The notes: generated by a model not told the origin, from the sequence alone. A DNA stretch of 64,000 nucleotides from Acinetobacter oleivorans DR1 (GCF_000196795.1 NC_014259.1:1054001-1118000), one strand, 5' to 3'. Positions 1-9,165 are shown, counted from the first letter of the stretch. Program-made: numbers and translations.

Positions 1-2
1 AA

Positions 3-470
3 AGGGCACAAGAACTTTTCCAGCCATTTATGGAAGATGAATTACCAGATGCCATTCATTTGCCAAGTCATTTAAATTTACCGCTATTCTTTTTTCATGT
101 AGACCGAATTCGGATTAATAAAACACGCGCAAAAGAATCGAAAACTTTCCGTGGTGTTGCAAGTCTTATCGAAAAGTGCGGGCAGTTCGAAACTGATCAG
201 ATTTTTACGATGCAAGAATGGTTGCAGAGCGATGATACCGCGGCTTTAGTTGCTCACCGTGAATTTATCGATTTAAGAACGTATGTATTCCAGCACGGGC
301 AAAGTGAATATACCCGTTCGCGTTTTTATACTAATGGTATTGTGTTAGGGGTAGAACCGCATTTTAAATTGGTCGATGCCCGTGATAAGCCAAGAAAGCA
401 ACGTAGTGATAGCTATAACGACCCATTAGCAGATAATGGCGTGTGGAAAGTATTTGGTAAGTACCGATAA
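3..470 (+). CDS. Hypothetical protein, C-terminal part (gene enters from the left edge)
   Basis: The reading frame is open from the first bases of the window, so the methionine at position 30 is probably internal and the gene begins outside. About 155 residues are visible. They are soluble-looking, with no membrane segment or signal, rich in charged and aromatic residues, and include a stretch SEYTRSRFYTNGIVLG that looks like a conserved core. I do not recognise the family. The gene ends one base into a perfect 12-bp hairpin that also serves the convergent CYTH-CHAD gene. No function is proposed. Confidence 0.6.
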   Translation, partial: RAQELFQPFMEDELPDAIHLPSHLNLPLFFFHVDRIRINKTRAKESKTFRGVASLIEKCGQFETDQIFTMQEWLQSDDTAALVAHREFIDLRTYVFQHGQSEYTRSRFYTNGIVLGVEPHFKLVDARDKPRKQRSDSYNDPLADNGVWKVFGKYR

Positions 471-500
471 AAAGTCGCTGCTTGTTTACAGCGACTTTTT
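469..500. terminator. Bidirectional rho-independent terminator
   Basis: A perfect 12-bp inverted repeat (AAAAAGTCGCTG and its complement) has an 8-base loop. It begins in the stop codon of the left partial gene and ends 5 bp from the stop of the convergent CYTH-CHAD gene. The A-run on one side and T-run on the other suit termination in both directions. Confidence 0.85.
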
Positions 501-505
501 ATAAA

Positions 506-1969
506 TTACCAAAAAGTTTCAGTTTGACTAAAAGTTTGTAAAGCTTTGGCAGACCGTTTTTGTAGGTGAGGTTGTTTGGCTTTTACCCAGCCTAATGCAA
601 ACCAGAAAGATGAGTCATTTTCGACAACTTTATTGAAAATACCTTCCGCAATAAATAAGTCGTTATATTGACCTAAGGTGTTTTGTACAGGTTGTAGATG
701 TTTTAAATATTGCTGTACTTTCTTGTCAGGATAAAGACTTGAAATAAATTCAACACAATAACGTAACTGCTTAGCTGTCTTTCGTATTTTGTGCTGTTCA
801 GTCACTTCAAGCTCAGAGAAGTGCTCAGCATTGCTAATCACTTTATGATGTAATTTATCTAAACTCTTTTTAATATGTTTTTTTAACCCACCTGTTTTGT
901 TCTTTGAATCTTCTTCTGAATACGCAAATGCTAATAAATCGAGTAATAGCTTAATCGTGTCCGCAGAGGTAAAGATTGTTGAGAGTTCTTTTGAGGGCTG
1001 AACTGAAACGGGTAGTAAAAGCTCAGGTGAACCATGTTGTTGAATGACAGGTAACACCTCGGTACGAATAGCATCTTCATCACGAGTGTCTCCAAGCTTA
1101 CGGAAAAGCTCCGCAATTTGTTCTTCCCAAATAGGATTTAGCTCGCTTGACCAACCAGAGAAGTGTTTTAGTGCACTGCGTAAACGACGTAAACTTACAC
1201 GTGCCTGATGAATATGCTCAGGTTCGGCAACACCATCGGCAATTACAGCCATATTTGGTAAGAATTGTCCTAAACAGTTTTCGATAATCTTTTTTAGAGC
1301 CTGTTCAGCAGTAATATCTTTATTTAATGTCAGCGCTTTGGCATGTACAGCGGGTGAGGCTGCTTGCCCCAGTGCTAATAAATTCCCACGCTCGGCTTTA
1401 CTTCTGACATCAAGCCAAAGGGCATAACGATTAATCCATTGCTGTGCAAATTGAATTAGCGTTTTTACTGCGCCTTGCTTAAGTTCAAATTCGACTTCAC
1501 AAATTATACTTTGTGTATCTGCAGTTTTTACGACGCCGTCATCTAAACAAACTTCAATAGCTGTATTATCTGCTTCAAACACATGATAGGTGCGCTGTAC
1601 ATCGGTCTCAAACTGCAAACTTAGTTTTTCAGCTTGCGTTCCTAAAACCGCATTGATTAAATCAGTTACGACTTTATTATCTTGATATAACGCAAGGTTT
1701 AAGTCAGGTTCTTGGTCACACGCACCTAAATGAATTTCTTCTTCAACACGGTGCAGGTGGCTTTGACCTGCGGCTTTAAATGTTTGTACCCATTGATTAT
1801 CTTCTTTACGTAAACGTAGAGCCATGCCATTTTTTGCGAGTAATCGATCAGGGGTATCGTAATACTTTGCCTGTAAGTGAATATATTTCGCTTTATGTTT
1901 TTTTAAGTATTGCTGGACAGTTTTTTTCTTCGATTCAGGTAACTGAAACTTTAGTTCGACTTCGACCAT
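506..1969 (-). CDS. CYTH and CHAD domain-containing protein (inorganic triphosphatase-like)
   Basis: This 487-residue protein opens with VEVELKFQL, the ExExK signature that starts CYTH domains, in which a tunnel of acidic and basic residues binds triphosphate and metal. CYTH spans about residues 1-200. After a linker, from about 220 to the end, it has a helical CHAD domain with the expected histidine and arginine-rich helix (HQARVSLRRLRSALKHF near 255). CHAD domains bind polyphosphate, and E. coli YgiF has the same layout and cleaves tripolyphosphate. A triphosphatase or polyphosphate-related role is inferred from that family. The gene is monocistronic, with a hairpin just downstream. A ggagat motif lies upstream of the ATG. 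Confidence 0.85.
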   Translation of the reverse strand: MVEVELKFQLPESKKKTVQQYLKKHKAKYIHLQAKYYDTPDRLLAKNGMALRLRKEDNQWVQTFKAAGQSHLHRVEEEIHLGACDQEPDLNLALYQDNKVVTDLINAVLGTQAEKLSLQFETDVQRTYHVFEADNTAIEVCLDDGVVKTADTQSIICEVEFELKQGAVKTLIQFAQQWINRYALWLDVRSKAERGNLLALGQAASPAVHAKALTLNKDITAEQALKKIIENCLGQFLPNMAVIADGVAEPEHIHQARVSLRRLRSALKHFSGWSSELNPIWEEQIAELFRKLGDTRDEDAIRTEVLPVIQQHGSPELLLPVSVQPSKELSTIFTSADTIKLLLDLLAFAYSEEDSKNKTGGLKKHIKKSLDKLHHKVISNAEHFSELEVTEQHKIRKTAKQLRYCVEFISSLYPDKKVQQYLKHLQPVQNTLGQYNDLFIAEGIFNKVVENDSSFWFALGWVKAKQPHLQKRSAKALQTFSQTETFW

Positions 1970-2134
1970 AATATATCTCCCTGAATCAGGTATTTAAACT
2001 ATCTTGAATAAGTATAATAGCTTAGTCCTAAAAGTAATGCTTTTGATAGAGAAAGTTACAATCAAACATATGACGCTAGGCTTTTATTTAGGTGTACAAT
2101 CAGGTGACGTTTTGATCAAATAAAAATCAGGAAG

Positions 2135-2518
2135 ATGATCGTGAATGCACCAGTAAACTTCAACCATGAAGCTCAGCCAGAGTTTGAATTGCCGATTAAA
2201 AACTATCAGGAATTTTATCGTTTTTATTTAACCGAACACCGTAACATCATGAGCAGACGCTTGCATGTGGTGGGTAGCAGTATTGGCATATACTTTTTTT
2301 CAAAAGCAATTCGTAAGAAACAAGCCAAATATGTGCTTTATGGTTTGGTAGCGGGTTACGCAAATGCATGGGTTGGACATTTTGTGTTTGAAAAAAATAA
2401 GCCTGCCAGTTTTAAACAACCTTTCTATAGCTTTATTTCTGATTGGCGAATGCTATCTGATGTTGCACGTGGTCGTTTGAGTTTGACTGATCGCAAGTTT
2501 GATAAAATACCAAGTTAA
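2135..2518 (+). CDS. DUF962 / Mpo1-like family protein
   Basis: This 127-residue protein has the family pattern F.EFYRFYLTEHRN...RRLHVVGSSIG near residues 28-57, followed by a short hydrophobic hairpin and a G.AWVGHFVFEKNKPASFKQP motif. Bacterial DUF962 proteins are small membrane proteins related to yeast Mpo1, an Fe-dependent dioxygenase of 2-hydroxy fatty acids. The histidines of RRLH and GHF are the usual metal ligands and are present. Activity on lipids is inferred only. The start is supported by a caggaag ribosome-binding site 6 bases upstream. It is followed by an inverted repeat and then thiE. Confidence 0.8.
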   Translation: MIVNAPVNFNHEAQPEFELPIKNYQEFYRFYLTEHRNIMSRRLHVVGSSIGIYFFSKAIRKKQAKYVLYGLVAGYANAWVGHFVFEKNKPASFKQPFYSFISDWRMLSDVARGRLSLTDRKFDKIPS

Positions 2519-2540
2519 TTTTTACTTTCTATTCTAAATA

Positions 2541-2576
2541 TACCGATTGGTACTGGTAAGCCTATATCAATCGGTA
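2541..2576. repeat. 9-bp inverted repeat between DUF962 gene and thiE
   Basis: TACCGATTG (2541-2549) is repeated in inverted form as CAATCGGTA (2568-2576) with an 18-base loop. It lies 22 bp after the DUF962 stop and about 60 bp before thiE. There is no T-run after it, so it is either a weak terminator or an operator-like site. A TATACT box at 2600-2605 could be the thiE -10 element. Confidence 0.45.
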
Positions 2577-2634
2577 CTTATGATGTCCTATAAATCCGTT
2601 ATACTAGCGAAGTTTTTTAAAGCGAGAGTAGAGT

Positions 2635-3246
2635 ATGCGCGGTTTATATCTCATTACCAATGATGACCCAATCCAATTATTATTAGAAAAATTAGACGCC
2701 GCACTCGCAACTCATCAGGTCGCAATTTTACAGTACCGCCGTAAGAAAGTAGAAAAAGCAGACCAACCCGCAGAAGTTGAACAGATCAAACTTTTATGTG
2801 AAAAATATCAAGTTCCTTTTGTGATTAATGATGACCTAAAACTGGCCGTTCAGTTTGGATTAGGTGTGCATTTAGGGCAAAGTGACGGTGAAATTACTGA
2901 TGCAAAATCGCAATTACCAGAAGGCGTCATTATTGGTCGTACTTGTCTAAACTCATTAGAACTCGCCCAAAAAGCAATTGCAGATGGCGCGACTTATATT
3001 GCATTTGGTGCAGTCTACGCGACCTCTACAAAACCTGAAGCAGGTAATGTGGGTATTGAAGTGATTAAGCAAGCAGCAGCCCAATATGATTTACCAATTT
3101 GCGCGATTGGTGGTTTAACTGTTGAAAACTCAAAACCTGTGATTGAGGCTGGGGCTGACCTCTGTGCAGTCATTAGTGATATATTAGACCGATCAACTGC
3201 TGAAATTCCTGCCCGTGTACAGGCCTGGGCACAATTATTTTCTTAA
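2635..3246 (+). CDS. thiE: Thiamine phosphate synthase ThiE
   Basis: This 203-residue TIM-barrel enzyme joins HMP pyrophosphate and thiazole phosphate to make thiamine phosphate in the cytoplasm. It starts with the typical GLYLITND, and carries QYRRK for substrate binding, FVINDDLKLA, GVHLGQSD, the phosphate-binding stretch ATYIAFGAVYATSTKP and the C-terminal IGGLTVENS. Length matches the family. A gcgagagtagag ribosome site precedes the ATG. No TPP riboswitch-like sequence is visible upstream. The next gene, hemL, begins 42 bp downstream on the same strand, so co-transcription is likely; linkage of thiE and hemL occurs in other gammaproteobacteria. Confidence 0.95.
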   Translation: MRGLYLITNDDPIQLLLEKLDAALATHQVAILQYRRKKVEKADQPAEVEQIKLLCEKYQVPFVINDDLKLAVQFGLGVHLGQSDGEITDAKSQLPEGVIIGRTCLNSLELAQKAIADGATYIAFGAVYATSTKPEAGNVGIEVIKQAAAQYDLPICAIGGLTVENSKPVIEAGADLCAVISDILDRSTAEIPARVQAWAQLFS

Positions 3247-3288
3247 GCTTTCAAAATTATTTTTTAGATATTTAAGACGAGCATTTCC

Positions 3289-4587
3289 ATGAGTTTATCT
3301 CCAAAGCAAGAACAGTTATTTAAACAAGCCAGCAAACACATTCCAGGTGGTGTGAACTCTCCGGTACGTGCCTTTAATGGCGTTGGAGGAACACCTGTTT
3401 TCATCGAGAAAGCAAAAGGTGCTTATTTATGGGATGTAGATGGTAAGCGTTATGTTGACTATGTTGGTTCTTGGGGACCAATGATTTTGGGTCATGCTCA
3501 TCCAGAAATTATTAAAGCAGTACAAACAGCCGCAGAAGATGGTTTAAGTTTTGGTGCGCCAACCGTACACGAAACAACATTGGCAGATATTATTTGTGAA
3601 ATCATGCCATCAATTGAATTGGTGCGTATGACGAACTCTGGTACAGAAGCGACCATGACGGCTATTCGTTTAGCGCGTGGTTACACTGGCCGTGACAAGA
3701 TCGTGAAGTTTGAAGGTTGTTACCACGGTCACTCTGACTCACTTTTAGTAAAAGCAGGTTCAGGCTTACTGACTTTAGGTGAGGGTGAACCGACTTCAAA
3801 GGGTGTTCCTGTTGATTTTGCTAAACACACTTTAACGTTACCTTACAACGATATTGCAGCATTAAAAGAATGTTTTGCCAAATTTGGTCATGAAATTGCT
3901 GGCGTTATTATTGAGCCTGTCGCGGGTAACATGAATATGGTGAAACCAATCGACGGTTTCTTACAAGCTATTCGTGATGTGTGTGATGAATATAAATCTG
4001 TATTTATTATTGATGAAGTGATGACAGGTTTCCGTGTTGCTTTAGGTGGTGCTCAATCGGTTTATAACGTTAAACCTGATTTAACAACTTTAGGCAAAAT
4101 TATTGGTGCTGGTTTACCTGTAGGTGCATTTGGTGGTAAGCGTGAAATCATGGAATGTATCGCACCTTTAGGCGGCGTATACCAAGCAGGTACATTGTCT
4201 GGAAACCCACTTGCTATGCGCGCGGGTATCGAGATGTTTAAACATTTACGCCAACCAGACTTTTACAGCAATTTATCTGCTCAACTTGAAAAGTTACTTG
4301 CAGGCTTACAAGCCGCAGCTAATGAAGCAGGTATTCCATTTAAAACTCAGCAAGCTGGTGCAATGTTCGGTCTTTACTTTACAGACCAAGAAGACATTAC
4401 AAGTTTTGACTCTATGTTGGCGTGTGATATTGAAGCTTTCAAAAAGTTCTTCCATGGCATGTTAAAGCGTGGAGTAAACTTGGCACCTTCAGCATTTGAA
4501 GCAGGCTTTATTTCATCTGCTCACTCTGATGAAGATATCGAATATACGATTCAAGCTGCCAAAGAAACTTTCGCTGAAATGAAGTAA
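3289..4587 (+). CDS. hemL: Glutamate-1-semialdehyde 2,1-aminomutase HemL
   Basis: This 432-residue PLP enzyme converts glutamate-1-semialdehyde to 5-aminolevulinate, the committed precursor of haem in the C5 pathway. It shows PGGVNSPVRAF near the N terminus, the NSGTEATMTAIRLAR helix, FEGCYHGHSD, the cofactor aspartate in FIIDEVMTGFR, and the PLP lysine in TTLGKIIGAGLPVGAFGG. Length equals that of the family. It is followed at once by a strong terminator and preceded by thiE. Confidence 0.97.
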   Translation: MSLSPKQEQLFKQASKHIPGGVNSPVRAFNGVGGTPVFIEKAKGAYLWDVDGKRYVDYVGSWGPMILGHAHPEIIKAVQTAAEDGLSFGAPTVHETTLADIICEIMPSIELVRMTNSGTEATMTAIRLARGYTGRDKIVKFEGCYHGHSDSLLVKAGSGLLTLGEGEPTSKGVPVDFAKHTLTLPYNDIAALKECFAKFGHEIAGVIIEPVAGNMNMVKPIDGFLQAIRDVCDEYKSVFIIDEVMTGFRVALGGAQSVYNVKPDLTTLGKIIGAGLPVGAFGGKREIMECIAPLGGVYQAGTLSGNPLAMRAGIEMFKHLRQPDFYSNLSAQLEKLLAGLQAAANEAGIPFKTQQAGAMFGLYFTDQEDITSFDSMLACDIEAFKKFFHGMLKRGVNLAPSAFEAGFISSAHSDEDIEYTIQAAKETFAEMK

Positions 4588-4590
4588 GCA

Positions 4591-4617
4591 AAAAAGCCCG
4601 TTTAAAACGGGCTTTTT
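4591..4617 (+). terminator. Rho-independent terminator after hemL
   Basis: GCCCGTTTTAAACGGGC-type stem-loop with A-run and T-run flanks, starting 3 bp after the hemL stop codon. Confidence 0.9.
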
Positions 4618-4649
4618 AATTTGAGCTATTTTTATATTTGTAGAGAACA

Positions 4650-5354
4650 ATGTTTTATCCCTTACCTCGAAAAATCCAATTAGCAGCAAATACTTCAAAT
4701 TGGTCGATTGAGTCTACGCAAAGTATTTTGCTCATGGTTGGGCTAAATGAACTTGAAAAATCACCTGACTGGGCACACCAGCCATTAGCTGATCATTTAG
4801 AATTGCTAAGTAAAAGAGCACAAGCACTCGAAATTCCAGTTATTTTTATTGATGCATCTCAGCTTCAACAAACCATGTTGCAGTTAGGGCAGCGACTGTC
4901 ATCAAATAGCAAAGCCCAAGTTGTGATGGCTGGTGATTTGTCACCTCTGTTTAAACAAGTCATGCAGCTTGTTTTATCTATTACCGATTATGTAGCTATT
5001 GTAAATGATGCGATCTTGGCGGCGAATCTAGAGCAGCACATTCAATGGGTTGAAAAGATCAGTTTTGACCATATAAAACATTTAAATACACAGACCTTAA
5101 TGCGCCTATGGTCTTTAAGTGCGCCGTCTGAATATATTTTGTCGGATAAAGGAATCTTATTGGCAATTGCTGAACAAGTGGGGCGACACCCGATGGAGAT
5201 TCATCCTGAAATTGATTTACGAAACTACGGTTTAGATCAGTCTGCTGTTGATTATCTGGTCGAACTGTGGCGTGCGAATGGTGCGAGCTTGAGCACTGAA
5301 GAGATAATGCAAGCACCGACATTGCAGCATATTATGCAGTTATTGAAGCCTTGA
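4650..5354 (+). CDS. Degenerate isochorismatase / aryl-carrier-protein fusion (EntB/DhbB-like)
   Basis: This 234-residue protein has the layout of EntB-type siderophore proteins: an isochorismatase-like half (about 25-165) and a carrier-protein half (about 165-234). The second half aligns with EntB: EIDLRNYGLDQSAVDYLVELWRAN against a canonical YGLDS core. However, the phosphopantetheine serine is replaced by glutamine (Q197; a serine follows at 198). In the first half the DMQ-type catalytic aspartate region reads MVGLNE, and no catalytic cysteine motif is seen. I infer a protein that kept the fold but probably not either activity; a binding or regulatory role is possible. It stands alone after hemL, with no siderophore genes nearby. 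Confidence 0.7.
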   Translation: MFYPLPRKIQLAANTSNWSIESTQSILLMVGLNELEKSPDWAHQPLADHLELLSKRAQALEIPVIFIDASQLQQTMLQLGQRLSSNSKAQVVMAGDLSPLFKQVMQLVLSITDYVAIVNDAILAANLEQHIQWVEKISFDHIKHLNTQTLMRLWSLSAPSEYILSDKGILLAIAEQVGRHPMEIHPEIDLRNYGLDQSAVDYLVELWRANGASLSTEEIMQAPTLQHIMQLLKP

Positions 5355-5486
5355 TTAACTATAGACTCCAAGTGATCCATAATATTTGCAAATTATGCTG
5401 TTAATTTACCCGAACGGCATTGTAATTCGGACGTAAGCTTTTTATTATTGCCCGCTTGTTTTTCATCTTGCCTTGGGAATACAACT

Positions 5487-6125
5487 TTGAGTGATTTTCT
5501 AAGTGAACATCTGATCTATCGTGATGATGATTTTATGGTGATTCATAAACCTTCGGACATCTTGAGTGTTCCTGGTAAAGGTGATTTACATGATAGCGTT
5601 TTGACAAGGTTGGTTGCGATTGAACCTAAAACTTTGCTCATTCATCGTCTAGACCGAGATACTTCAGGTATTTTAGTATTTGGTTTATCAAAGCGCGGTC
5701 AAAGTGCGATTGCGCGTCAATTTCAAGATCGTCAGACTTCAAAAATATATGAAGCGCTTGTCGCAGGTCATTTAGAGGGTGAGGGGACAGTAGATATTCC
5801 TGTCATCTATGATCCAAGCCGACCACCTTTACATATTGTCGACGCTTCTCACAACAAACCTGCTTTAACACATTGGCAGGCAGTAGAACATTTTCAGATT
5901 CAGGGACAGCCTGTAACTCGTGTGAAATTAACACCAATTACGGGCCGATCCCATCAACTCCGTGTACACATGCAATATCTTGGGCATCCAATTGTAGGTG
6001 ACACGCTGTATGCAACATCGGAGCAACAACTTGTTCCGCGTTTATGTTTGCATGCCAAACAGTTAAGTTTTAATCATCCTGTCACAGCAGAAACATTAAC
6101 TTTTGACTGTCCTGTACCGTTTTAA
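5487..6125 (+). CDS. rluA: RluA family pseudouridine synthase
   Basis: This enzyme isomerises uridine to pseudouridine in rRNA and tRNA; RluA itself acts on 23S U746 and tRNA U32. It shows the HRLDRDTSGILVF motif with the catalytic aspartate, GRSHQLRVHMQYLGHPIVGD, and the N-terminal VIHKPSDILSVPGKG typical of RluA. I chose a TTG start at 5487 because GGGA lies 8 bases upstream and the frame then starts just before the domain. The frame is open back to a TTG at 5448, with ATG only at 5535, so the start is uncertain. Which RluA-type site it modifies cannot be settled from sequence alone. Confidence 0.85.
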   Translation: MSDFLSEHLIYRDDDFMVIHKPSDILSVPGKGDLHDSVLTRLVAIEPKTLLIHRLDRDTSGILVFGLSKRGQSAIARQFQDRQTSKIYEALVAGHLEGEGTVDIPVIYDPSRPPLHIVDASHNKPALTHWQAVEHFQIQGQPVTRVKLTPITGRSHQLRVHMQYLGHPIVGDTLYATSEQQLVPRLCLHAKQLSFNHPVTAETLTFDCPVPF

Positions 6126-6212
6126 TGTAAAAATTTTAATGCGTGATTTTTTGTAGCAAAGTCATTTAATTGGTTTTTGCTTCAAAATTTTGCTTTAAAG
6201 ACTACATAAAAA

Positions 6213-6238
6213 GATGCAAAAATAAGCTAATTTGCATC
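6213..6238. repeat. Inverted repeat upstream of rapA
   Basis: GATGCAAA (6213-6220) and TTTGCATC (6231-6238) form an 8-bp perfect inverted repeat with a 10-base spacer, 31 bp before the rapA start. It may be a leader hairpin or a protein site. No T-run follows. Confidence 0.5.
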
Positions 6239-6269
6239 GTACAATATGTAGTGCGAACTTGAGAGAAAG

Positions 6270-9107
6270 GTGGAAAAATTGCAGCAGTATGCTATTGGTC
6301 AACGTTGGCTATCAGACACAGAAACTGAACTCGGTTTAGGTGTGCTTATTGATGTAGATGAAAGATCTGTCAGCATTTTATTCCCCAAAAGTGATGAGAC
6401 ACGTGTCTATGCACGTAATAATGCTCCACTATCTCGTATCATCTTTAACACAAATGATGAAGTTCAAGACCAAGAAGGCAAGAAGTGGATTGTTGAGTCT
6501 GTTGAAGACCGACATGGTGTTTTGCGTTACAACGTTGTTCGTACTTTAGAAAATGGCGAGCAAGATCGTAAAGCGCTGAATGAAACACGTATCGGTGCAC
6601 AAATTCAGTTATCGAAACCTTTAGATCGTTTGCTTGCAAGTCAGGTCGACTATAAAGAGTGGTATGACCTGCGTATTGAAGCGATGCTTATGCAAGCACA
6701 AATGCAGAATAGCCCTCTACGTGGCATGGTTGGGGCCCGTGTTGGTTTAATTCCACATCAGCTTTATATCGCACACGAAGTTGGTAAACGTTTTGCACCT
6801 CGTGTTTTACTTGCCGATGAAGTGGGCTTGGGTAAAACAATTGAAGCTGGCTTAATTATCCACCAACAGCTTAAAACCGGTCGCTCAGAACGAATTCTTA
6901 TTTTAGTCCCTGATTCTTTACAGTATCAGTGGATGATTGAAATGCGCCGTCGTTTTAACTTGCAATTCTCTCTGTTTGATTTAACACGTACCGCATCTAT
7001 TAAAGAACATGATCCAGAACTTAACCCGTTCTTGACTGAGCAATGCATTATTGCCAGCGTTGACTTAATGGTTGACCATGATGATTTACGTGAGCAAGCC
7101 ATAGAAGCTGGCTTCGATTTGCTCGTGGTTGATGAAGCACATCATTTGATGTGGAGCGAAGAAGAAGGCGGTAATGATCGCTACGATTTAATTGAAGAGC
7201 TTGCTGAAAATACCGCTGGGGTGTTATTGCTTACAGCAACACCTGAACAGCTTGGTGTGGAAAGTCATTTCGCACGTTTACGTTTACTTGATCCGCAGCG
7301 TTTTAGTAGTTTAGAGCGCTTCTTAGATGAAGAAACTCAATACCAGCAGACTGCAAAAATTGCTGAAGTACTCATGTCTGATCAGCCTTTAGCTCCAGAG
7401 CATTTATCTGCTTTAGAAGGCTTATTAGGTCACAGTATTGAAGACCAACCTGACCAACGCTTTAGAGCAATTCACGAATTATTAGACCGTCACGGTACAG
7501 GTCGTATTTTATTCCGTAATACGCGTGAAGCAATTCAAGGCTTCCCAGGGCGTGATTGTCAGCCAGCACCATTACCAGCACCAGAAGATTGGTCAAAAGA
7601 TGGGAAACTGCGTGAGCAAATGTGGCCAGAAGAAGCACAACTTGATGGTTCGTGGATGCAAAATGACCCACGTGTGCTATGGGTAATGGAAATTCTGCGC
7701 AAAGATCTCAAGCATAAAAAAGTGCTTTTAATTGCGCGTAGTGGACCAGTTGTTGAAGCTCTAGAAAATGTATTGCGTTTGCATGCAGGCATACGTACTG
7801 CAATGTTCCATGAAGGCATGAGCTTACTTGAACGTGACCAAGCAGCGGCTTATTTTGCTGAAGAAAGCTATGGTGCACAAATTCTCCTGTGTTCGGAAAT
7901 TGGTTCGGAAGGTCGTAATTTTCAATTTGCCAGTGATCTAATTTTATTTGATTTGCCAGCGAACCCAGATGTTTTAGAGCAACGTATTGGACGTCTAGAT
8001 CGTATTGGTCAAGAAAACCGTATTCAGATTCATGTGCCATATCTTGTTGGAACAGCTCAAGAGCGTATGTTCCGTTGGTACAATGAAGCGCTTAATATTT
8101 TCAGCAATATTTCGCCAACAGCCCAAACGCTGCAAGAAAACTTTATTGTTGAATTGAAAGACTGTTTGCTTGCAGACCAAGGTCAAACATTTGAAGATTT
8201 GCTTGAAGAAGTGAATGTTCAGCGTCAAGCTTTAGAAGCTGAACTTCAAGCGGGCCGAGATCGTTTACTTGAATATAACTCATGTCGTCCTATCGTGGCG
8301 CAAGAGATTGTTCAGGCACTTGAGGATTATGATGACAACACAACGCTACCAATGTTTGTGAAGCGTTTCATGTCTTCAACCAATATCGACTTTGATGAGC
8401 AAAGTAACGGTACTGTGATTATTCGTCCAACAGACCAAATGCAAGTGCAAGGTTTGGCACTAGACGAAGAAGGTATGACCGCTACTTTCTATCGCGATCA
8501 GGCTCAGCTTCGTGAAGATGCCCAATATTTAACTTTAGAGCATCCATTCATTGAAAGTGTGATGGAAATGATTCGTACGCAATCATTTGGTAGTACTAAT
8601 GTTGCTGTACTCAAATCTAATGCGTTAAAGCAGGGTTCAGTATTAATTGAAGTATGGTTTAAAGTCGATGTAGTTGCGCCTAAGGCGTTGAACTTACCAT
8701 CGAGCTTGCCTAAGCAGCTTATTCGTGTGCTATTAAGCGAAACTGGTCAAGATTTGTCTGAAAAAATTGATCCAGCAATTTTGAAACCATATTTACATCA
8801 CTTAGATGGCAATAGCTGTCGTCAGGTGGTTAAAGCTCGCCGTGATATTATTGAGCAACGTTATAAACAAGCGTTGGATATCGCGAAAGTTGATTTGCCA
8901 CAGCTTCAGCAGCAAGCAAAAGAACACTATGGCAATAAATGGCAATATGAAATTGACCGTTTAACTTATTTAAAACAGTTCAATCCAAGTATTCGTCAAG
9001 ATGAAATTGAACGTTTACAAAAGCTGCAAAAAGAAGGCTTGAGCTTGCTTGATGGTTTAACTGTTACACCAGAAGCGATTCAAGTATTAGTTGTGGTTAA
9101 GCCATAA
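6270..9107 (+). CDS. rapA: RNA polymerase-associated ATPase RapA (HepA)
   Basis: This 945-residue SWI2/SNF2-type ATPase recycles RNA polymerase and acts on stalled or post-termination complexes. It has an N-terminal Tudor-like region (about 1-110), Walker A in LLADEVGLGKTIEAG (about 180), the Walker B box VVDEAHHLMWSE, LLLTATPEQLG, and the helicase C-terminal core with SEIGSEGRNFQFA and QRIGRLDRIGQ. The RapA-specific C-terminal region follows. Length is close to the 968 residues of E. coli. It starts with GTG at 6270 after gagagaaag. It is monocistronic with its own terminator. Confidence 0.95.
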   Translation: MEKLQQYAIGQRWLSDTETELGLGVLIDVDERSVSILFPKSDETRVYARNNAPLSRIIFNTNDEVQDQEGKKWIVESVEDRHGVLRYNVVRTLENGEQDRKALNETRIGAQIQLSKPLDRLLASQVDYKEWYDLRIEAMLMQAQMQNSPLRGMVGARVGLIPHQLYIAHEVGKRFAPRVLLADEVGLGKTIEAGLIIHQQLKTGRSERILILVPDSLQYQWMIEMRRRFNLQFSLFDLTRTASIKEHDPELNPFLTEQCIIASVDLMVDHDDLREQAIEAGFDLLVVDEAHHLMWSEEEGGNDRYDLIEELAENTAGVLLLTATPEQLGVESHFARLRLLDPQRFSSLERFLDEETQYQQTAKIAEVLMSDQPLAPEHLSALEGLLGHSIEDQPDQRFRAIHELLDRHGTGRILFRNTREAIQGFPGRDCQPAPLPAPEDWSKDGKLREQMWPEEAQLDGSWMQNDPRVLWVMEILRKDLKHKKVLLIARSGPVVEALENVLRLHAGIRTAMFHEGMSLLERDQAAAYFAEESYGAQILLCSEIGSEGRNFQFASDLILFDLPANPDVLEQRIGRLDRIGQENRIQIHVPYLVGTAQERMFRWYNEALNIFSNISPTAQTLQENFIVELKDCLLADQGQTFEDLLEEVNVQRQALEAELQAGRDRLLEYNSCRPIVAQEIVQALEDYDDNTTLPMFVKRFMSSTNIDFDEQSNGTVIIRPTDQMQVQGLALDEEGMTATFYRDQAQLREDAQYLTLEHPFIESVMEMIRTQSFGSTNVAVLKSNALKQGSVLIEVWFKVDVVAPKALNLPSSLPKQLIRVLLSETGQDLSEKIDPAILKPYLHHLDGNSCRQVVKARRDIIEQRYKQALDIAKVDLPQLQQQAKEHYGNKWQYEIDRLTYLKQFNPSIRQDEIERLQKLQKEGLSLLDGLTVTPEAIQVLVVVKP

Positions 9108-9120
9108 TTAACTCAAACTA

Positions 9121-9150
9121 AAAAAAGCGCCTAGAGGGCGGCTTTTTTTA
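9121..9150. terminator. Terminator between convergent rapA and AI-2E transporter gene
   Basis: AAAAAAGC-GCC, loop tagag, then GGC-GGCTTTTTTT. The stem lies 14 bp after the rapA stop and can also serve the convergent minus-strand gene. Confidence 0.8.
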
Positions 9151-9165
9151 TAGATAGATTTTGAA

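Noticed and set aside
2519..2634. TPP riboswitch in front of thiE
   Set aside because: The conserved CTGAGA and GATCTGGATAATGCCAGCG-type elements are absent; only a 9-bp inverted repeat and a possible -10 box are seen.
7462..8228. Minus-strand frames inside rapA
   Set aside because: They are shadows of a well-supported coding sequence and have no ribosome sites or recognisable domains.
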